Assembly (NCBI GenBank): GCA_011046405.1
Contig: DSAR01000084.1
Span: 1-8,793, forward strand
Origin: Chloroflexota bacterium
GTDB lineage: Bacteria > Chloroflexota > Anaerolineae > B4-G1
DNA length: 8,793 nt
Direction: 5' to 3'
The position numbers and the translations under genes were made by a program. This document shows, piece after piece, positions 6,292 to 8,793 of the stretch. Position 1 is the stretch's first letter. Each line of letters opens with the position of its first letter. The notes under the pieces were generated by a model that saw only the letters and a program-made list of their open reading frames with translations, had not been told where the DNA came from and did no database searches.

Positions 6292-7713
6292 TTACACGCC
6301 GAAGTAAAGGGCCATCTCGTAAGGATGGGGGCGATTGCGCACCTGATAGTACTCCGCCTCCATCTTGAAATCAATCCAACGTTTGATCATGTCCTCGCTA
6401 AAGACGTCTCCAACCAGCAGAAAATCGATATCCGCTTCCAGGGCGTCCAGCGCCTCTTTGAGCGAGGAGGGCAACGGCTTGATCGCCGCCCGCTGCTCGT
6501 CCGTCCAGGAGAAGACGTCGGCGTCGATCGGCCCGAAACCGGCCTCGGTGGGATCGATTTGTCGTTGAATACCGTCCAACCCGGCCAGCAGTTGAGCCGC
6601 CAGCGCCAGGTAGACGTTGCAGGTCGCGTCGGGCGGCCGAAATTCGAAACGCACCTGGTCGGGCTGGGTGGCGTAACTGGGAATGCGCACGGCCGCGCTG
6701 CGGTTACCGACAGAGAAGAAAGCGTTGACCGGCGCCTCGTAACCGGGCACGAGCCGGCGGTAAGAGTTGGTGCTGGGATTGGTGAGGCCCAGCAGGGCCG
6801 GGCCGTGGAGCAGCAACCCGCCGATGTAGTGCAGGGCGACGTCGCTCAAAAGCCCGTATCCATCTGGATCGTAGAATACGTTTTCCTCGCCCTTGAAAAG
6901 ATGCTGGTGAAAGTGCATCCCCGAACCGGCCTCGCCATACAATGGTTTGGGCATATAGGTGACCGTCTGTCCCCGCCGGTGCGCGACCATCTTGGAGACG
7001 TATTTGACGATCATCGTCATATCGCCAGCTTCCAAAAGCCCCAGCAAGGGCGTCTCGATCTCACATTGTCCGGGGCCGCCCACTTCGTGATGGTGATATT
7101 TGACTGACACCCCCATCTCGTGGAGGAGTAGGCACATCTCGGCCCGCAAATTATAAAGCGTGTCCTTGGGTGGGATCGCGTGATAACCCCCGTGTAGTGG
7201 AATGTAATGACCGTGCCCGCCGGCGCCACTGCGCCAATCGGCCTCGCCCGATTCGACGCTGTAGCCTGCATGATTCATCGCGTTCTCGTAGGACACCCTG
7301 TCGAACACGTAGAACTCGAATTCCGGCCCCCACAGGCTGCGATCCGCCACGCCGCTTTGGAGGAGGTATTCCTCGGCGCGGCGCGCAATGTTGCGTGGAT
7401 CGTTAGGAAAAACCGCCTTCGTATCCGCCTCCAGGGTCGTGCAAATGAAGCTGAGCGTGGGCATATCCCAAAAGGGGTCGACGAAACCGGTGGAGAGATC
7501 TGGAACCAGCACCATATCTCCGGCCTTGACCGATTTCAGTCCCACCGAGGATCCATCGAATCCCACGCCATCCGCCATCAACGATGGGGTAAACTGATTG
7601 CGGGGGATCGTGAGATGGCGCCATCGTCCCCATAAGTCGGAAAACTTGAGGTCGATCATGTCTATTCCGCGTTCTTCCACGAATTGCCTTGCTTCCTCGA
7701 ATGTAGCGAACAT
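6292..7713 (-). CDS. glnA: Glutamine synthetase, class I
   Basis: The 473-residue protein makes glutamine from glutamate, ammonia and ATP in the cytoplasm, normally as a dodecamer. Family motifs appear in order: FDGSS (52-56), GPEFEF with metal-binding Glu131 and Glu133, HHHEVGGPGQCEIE (207-220), GSGMHFHQ (263-270, His267/His269), NPSTNSYRRLVPGYEAPV (312-329), NRSAAVRIP (337-345), RFEFRPPD and a C-terminal RPHPYEMALYF. The usual adenylylation region (N-L-Y-D-L-P-P-E) aligns with DVFSWTDE here, so the modified tyrosine is replaced by Phe401 and adenylylation control is unlikely. The ATG at 7713 has AAAGGAG at 7719-7725, five bases upstream; a longer in-frame extension to 7761 is not supported. 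The leader holds a terminator and a tRNA-like structure. It could be a paralogue rather than the main assimilatory enzyme. Confidence 0.96.
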   Translation of the reverse strand: MFATFEEARQFVEERGIDMIDLKFSDLWGRWRHLTIPRNQFTPSLMADGVGFDGSSVGLKSVKAGDMVLVPDLSTGFVDPFWDMPTLSFICTTLEADTKAVFPNDPRNIARRAEEYLLQSGVADRSLWGPEFEFYVFDRVSYENAMNHAGYSVESGEADWRSGAGGHGHYIPLHGGYHAIPPKDTLYNLRAEMCLLLHEMGVSVKYHHHEVGGPGQCEIETPLLGLLEAGDMTMIVKYVSKMVAHRRGQTVTYMPKPLYGEAGSGMHFHQHLFKGEENVFYDPDGYGLLSDVALHYIGGLLLHGPALLGLTNPSTNSYRRLVPGYEAPVNAFFSVGNRSAAVRIPSYATQPDQVRFEFRPPDATCNVYLALAAQLLAGLDGIQRQIDPTEAGFGPIDADVFSWTDEQRAAIKPLPSSLKEALDALEADIDFLLVGDVFSEDMIKRWIDFKMEAEYYQVRNRPHPYEMALYFGV

Positions 7714-7779
7714 AACTGCTCCTTTCAAATGAATTGCGAAGGGTGACTGCCCCAGCCACACAGGGGGTAAAACAACTAC

Positions 7780-7814
7780 AGCCCTCCCGGTTGATGAGAT
7801 CAGCCGGGAGGGCT
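7780..7814 (-). terminator. Intrinsic terminator/attenuator upstream of glnA
   Basis: The arms 7780-7790 and 7804-7814 are an 11-bp perfect GC-rich inverted repeat (AGCCCTCCCGG) with a 13-nt loop. On the minus strand the stem is followed by the U-rich GTAGTTGTTTT; on the plus strand no T-run follows, so the direction is minus. It lies about 13 nt beyond the tRNA-like 3' end and about 66 nt before the glnA ATG. It could end a separate small RNA or attenuate glnA. Confidence 0.75.
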
Positions 7815-7826
7815 ATATGAACTAGG

Positions 7827-7868
7827 TAGCGGGGCCAGGATTCGAACCTGGGACCTCCGGGTTATGAG
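7827..7868 (-). tRNA. 3' half of a tRNA with anticodon CAU; 5' half non-canonical
   Basis: On the minus strand this stretch gives, in order, a standard anticodon loop CTCATAA (7862-7868, anticodon CAU), the 3' anticodon strand CCCGG, a five-base variable loop AGGTC, a perfect T-arm (CCAGG-TTCGAAT-CCTGG, 7835-7851), acceptor strand CCCCGCT and discriminator A at 7827, then CC but not a full CCA. This is exactly the 3' half of an initiator or elongator Met (or Ile2) tRNA. The expected partner strands AGCGGGG and CCGGG are not in place upstream. AGCG (7928-7931) and GGG next to TGG occur but are separated by 17 nt, and the anticodon stem pairs only partly. It could be a truncated copy left by site-specific integration, a degenerate tRNA, or a tRNA-like domain of a regulatory RNA. 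Confidence 0.5.
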
Positions 7869-7973
7869 CTCCAACCCTAGTACGTGTACTCCGGACTGTT
7901 GGGCCACCCATTTTAGGGTGACCTTACGCTCTTAGGTTTCTAAGAACCCAGCGTGCTACGATCCAGTGCTGAG

Positions 7974-8002
7974 ATTATACAAAAGGGGGCTCCAGATGTC
8001 AA
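7974..8002 (-). promoter_or_regulatory. Perfect-consensus sigma-70 promoter
   Basis: On the minus strand TTGACA (7997-8002) and TATAAT (7974-7979) are separated by exactly 17 bp, so both boxes and the spacer are ideal. The predicted start is an A near 7967. Such strength is typical of stable-RNA genes or of genes throttled downstream by attenuation. It is the only clear promoter in front of glnA. Confidence 0.9.
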
Positions 8003-8053
8003 GCGCGGCGTGTGTCCCCCGTGTAGCACGGCTGCTGCAAAGCCCCTTTGTAA

Positions 8054-8072
8054 GCTTCATCTATGCTTCATC
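8054..8072. promoter_or_regulatory. Direct repeat with 11-bp period upstream of the consensus promoter
   Basis: GCTTCATC occurs at 8054-8061 and again at 8065-8072, an exact 8-mer repeated with an 11-bp period (one helical turn). It lies roughly at -87 to -105 relative to the predicted start near 7967. Tandem half-sites with this period are typical of response-regulator or other dimeric activator sites. No regulator can be named. Confidence 0.35.
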
Positions 8073-8134
8073 CCTTCCAGCGGCCCTCTGCTCCCGTGAT
8101 GTCTGGGTCTGGCCGCGATACCCAACACCGAGAG

Positions 8135-8166
8135 CGCAATCCGCTGCGCGAACGCAGTCCGCTGCG
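8135..8166. repeat. Pair of near-identical 14-bp hairpin repeats
   Basis: CGCAATCCGCTGCG (8135-8148) and CGCAGTCCGCTGCG (8153-8166) differ at one base and have an 18-bp period. The second is a perfect inverted repeat with loop TCCG, and with its flanking bases the stem is 6 bp; the first has one mismatch in the stem. They lie behind the oxidoreductase gene on the minus strand. No T-run follows, so they are not classic terminators. They may help form the 3' end of that mRNA. Confidence 0.45.
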
Positions 8167-8195
8167 TGTGGTGTACAAGTCCCGCGGTTCCGCGA

Positions 8196-8793
8196 TCAGT
8201 AGAACATATAGTCCCAATTCTGCCCTGTGAGATCGTTCCAGGGGAAGTCTGGGTGGGCGATGTCGGCGCCAAACCGGGCCACCGGCTGCCCCATCGCTTT
8301 GAAAATCGCCCTATCCCCGTGCCGCGCGTTGAGCAAAAGCGCGCCCGCCAGTTTGCCCTCCACGACACGTATCTTGCGGTAGCCGCCGCCATTTTGCCAC
8401 ACATAACTTTCACCCGCGTCTCCGTGCGGCTCGCCGATGTAGGTATAATGCGCTTTGTAGATAACCGAGGCGTTGTAAAAGGGCTGTGCGGGCAGCGTGC
8501 AAGCATCCCCGGCCATATTGCGCCCGGCGACTGTGCCCTGCTTGGCGCAATCCAGCCAGATGCGCGTGGTTTGCCAACTGTCCGTGCCGGGAACTTGGGT
8601 CTCGGTGCAGTCGCCCGCCGCGTACACGTCGGGCAGGTTGGTGCGACAACTCACATCGATACGGATACCGCGCCCCGCGGTCAGCCCCGGCGTCTCCGGG
8701 AACACCGGCGTGATGCCCACCGCCTCGACGAGGATGTCGAAGTCCCACGTCCGCCCGCTCTTGAGGTGCGCCGTCTGCCCCTCCACGCGGGTC
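8196..8793 (-). CDS. FAD/NAD(P)-dependent oxidoreductase, C-terminal part (partial)
   Basis: The gene enters from the right edge; about 198 C-terminal residues are visible and the stop is TGA at 8196. The segment carries the second half of a pyridine-nucleotide-disulfide-oxidoreductase-type fold. AVGITP is the usual motif that precedes the FAD-binding Asp motif. RTNLPDVYAAGDCTE is the classic ATG-GD-like flavin motif that contacts the FAD ribityl/phosphate. A C-terminal dimerisation-like region ends in DYMFY. This resembles the NirB / rubredoxin reductase / ferredoxin reductase group of FAD enzymes. The redox-active site, Rossmann GxGxxG motifs and any partner domains lie outside the window, so the exact substrate cannot be given. 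An internal GTG at 8786 should not be taken as the start. Confidence 0.85.
   Translation of the reverse strand, partial: TRVEGQTAHLKSGRTWDFDILVEAVGITPVFPETPGLTAGRGIRIDVSCRTNLPDVYAAGDCTETQVPGTDSWQTTRIWLDCAKQGTVAGRNMAGDACTLPAQPFYNASVIYKAHYTYIGEPHGDAGESYVWQNGGGYRKIRVVEGKLAGALLLNARHGDRAIFKAMGQPVARFGADIAHPDFPWNDLTGQNWDYMFY

Larger units (their letters stand above)
7780..7967 (-). ncRNA. Structured RNA between a consensus promoter and a terminator; candidate glnA leader or small RNA
   Basis: A transcript from the promoter at 7974-8002 would start near 7967 and fold into successive hairpins. The first is an 8-bp stem with loop AAAC (7928-7947). The second is an 8-bp stem GGTCACCC/GGGTGGCC with one G-U pair and a six-base loop (7902-7923). 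The third is a TCCGG/CCGGA stem enclosing AGTA-CACG-TACT. Then come the tRNA-type T-arm and the 11-bp terminator. The transcript has no open frame of note. I compared it by eye with T-box, tmRNA, SRP RNA, RNase P and glutamine-riboswitch consensus elements and recognised none of them. No promoter is evident between the terminator and glnA, so it may be the 5' part of the glnA message. Confidence 0.5.

Noticed and set aside
7714..7761. Longer glnA frame starting at 7761
   Set aside because: AAAGGAG directly precedes the ATG at 7713, and the additional 16 residues do not fit the family's N terminus.
7780..7967. T-box leader, tmRNA, SRP RNA, RNase P RNA or glutamine riboswitch
   Set aside because: None of their conserved blocks (T-box antiterminator TGG.ACCGCG, a tmRNA tag reading frame, SRP tetraloop domain, RNase P core, glutamine-riboswitch GGAAGTA-type core) is found. 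Only the tRNA-type T-arm and anticodon loop are recognisable.
7862..7967. Group I intron in the tRNA anticodon loop
   Set aside because: Only about 100 nt lie between the promoter and the anticodon loop. That is too short for a group I core, and no 5' exon of a tRNA is visible upstream.

Overview
The window looks like chromosomal DNA from a GC-rich bacterium. Long open frames use TTG, GTG and ATG starts, and good Shine-Dalgarno sites precede the csp, glnA and DUF401 genes. A very large membrane glycosyltransferase with repeated C-terminal beta-sandwich modules, an aconitase X gene and a DUF401 membrane protein would fit Chloroflexota (Anaerolineae-like). That assignment is inference from gene content only. 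No transposase, integrase, plasmid gene or CRISPR array is visible.

Left part (1-730): a cold-shock protein gene on the minus strand is bracketed by copies of one ~80-bp repeat. Two 81-bp copies are identical and tandem at the window edge (1-162). A third, diverged copy runs from 163 to about 250, just behind the gene. A fourth (608-694) forms the 5' part of the csp leader, directly downstream of a good sigma-70-type promoter (703-730). A second leader element is a strong intrinsic terminator (536-579) about 50 nt before the csp ATG. Together these suggest a cold-shock mRNA controlled by its leader.

Centre (731-6165): the catalytic subunit of aconitase X runs rightward and starts inside the divergent csp promoter. 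It converges on a leftward pair: a DUF401 multi-spanning membrane protein, followed after 4 bp by a 971-residue ArnT/PMT-type (GT39-like) glycosyltransferase. The pair is probably one transcription unit.

Right part (6206-8793): a class I glutamine synthetase gene (glnA, minus strand) lacks the adenylylation tyrosine. Upstream of it is the most striking stretch of the window. A perfect-consensus promoter (TTGACA, 17 bp, TATAAT) starts a chain of hairpins, then the intact 3' half of a tRNA with anticodon CAU whose 5' half is not canonical, then an intrinsic terminator, and finally a ~65-nt stretch with no evident promoter that leads to the glnA ribosome binding site. This may be an attenuated glnA leader with a tRNA-like domain, a separate small RNA or unusual tRNA gene, or a tRNA 3' half left by an old integration event. 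The C-terminal part of an FAD/NAD(P)-dependent oxidoreductase (minus strand) closes the window.
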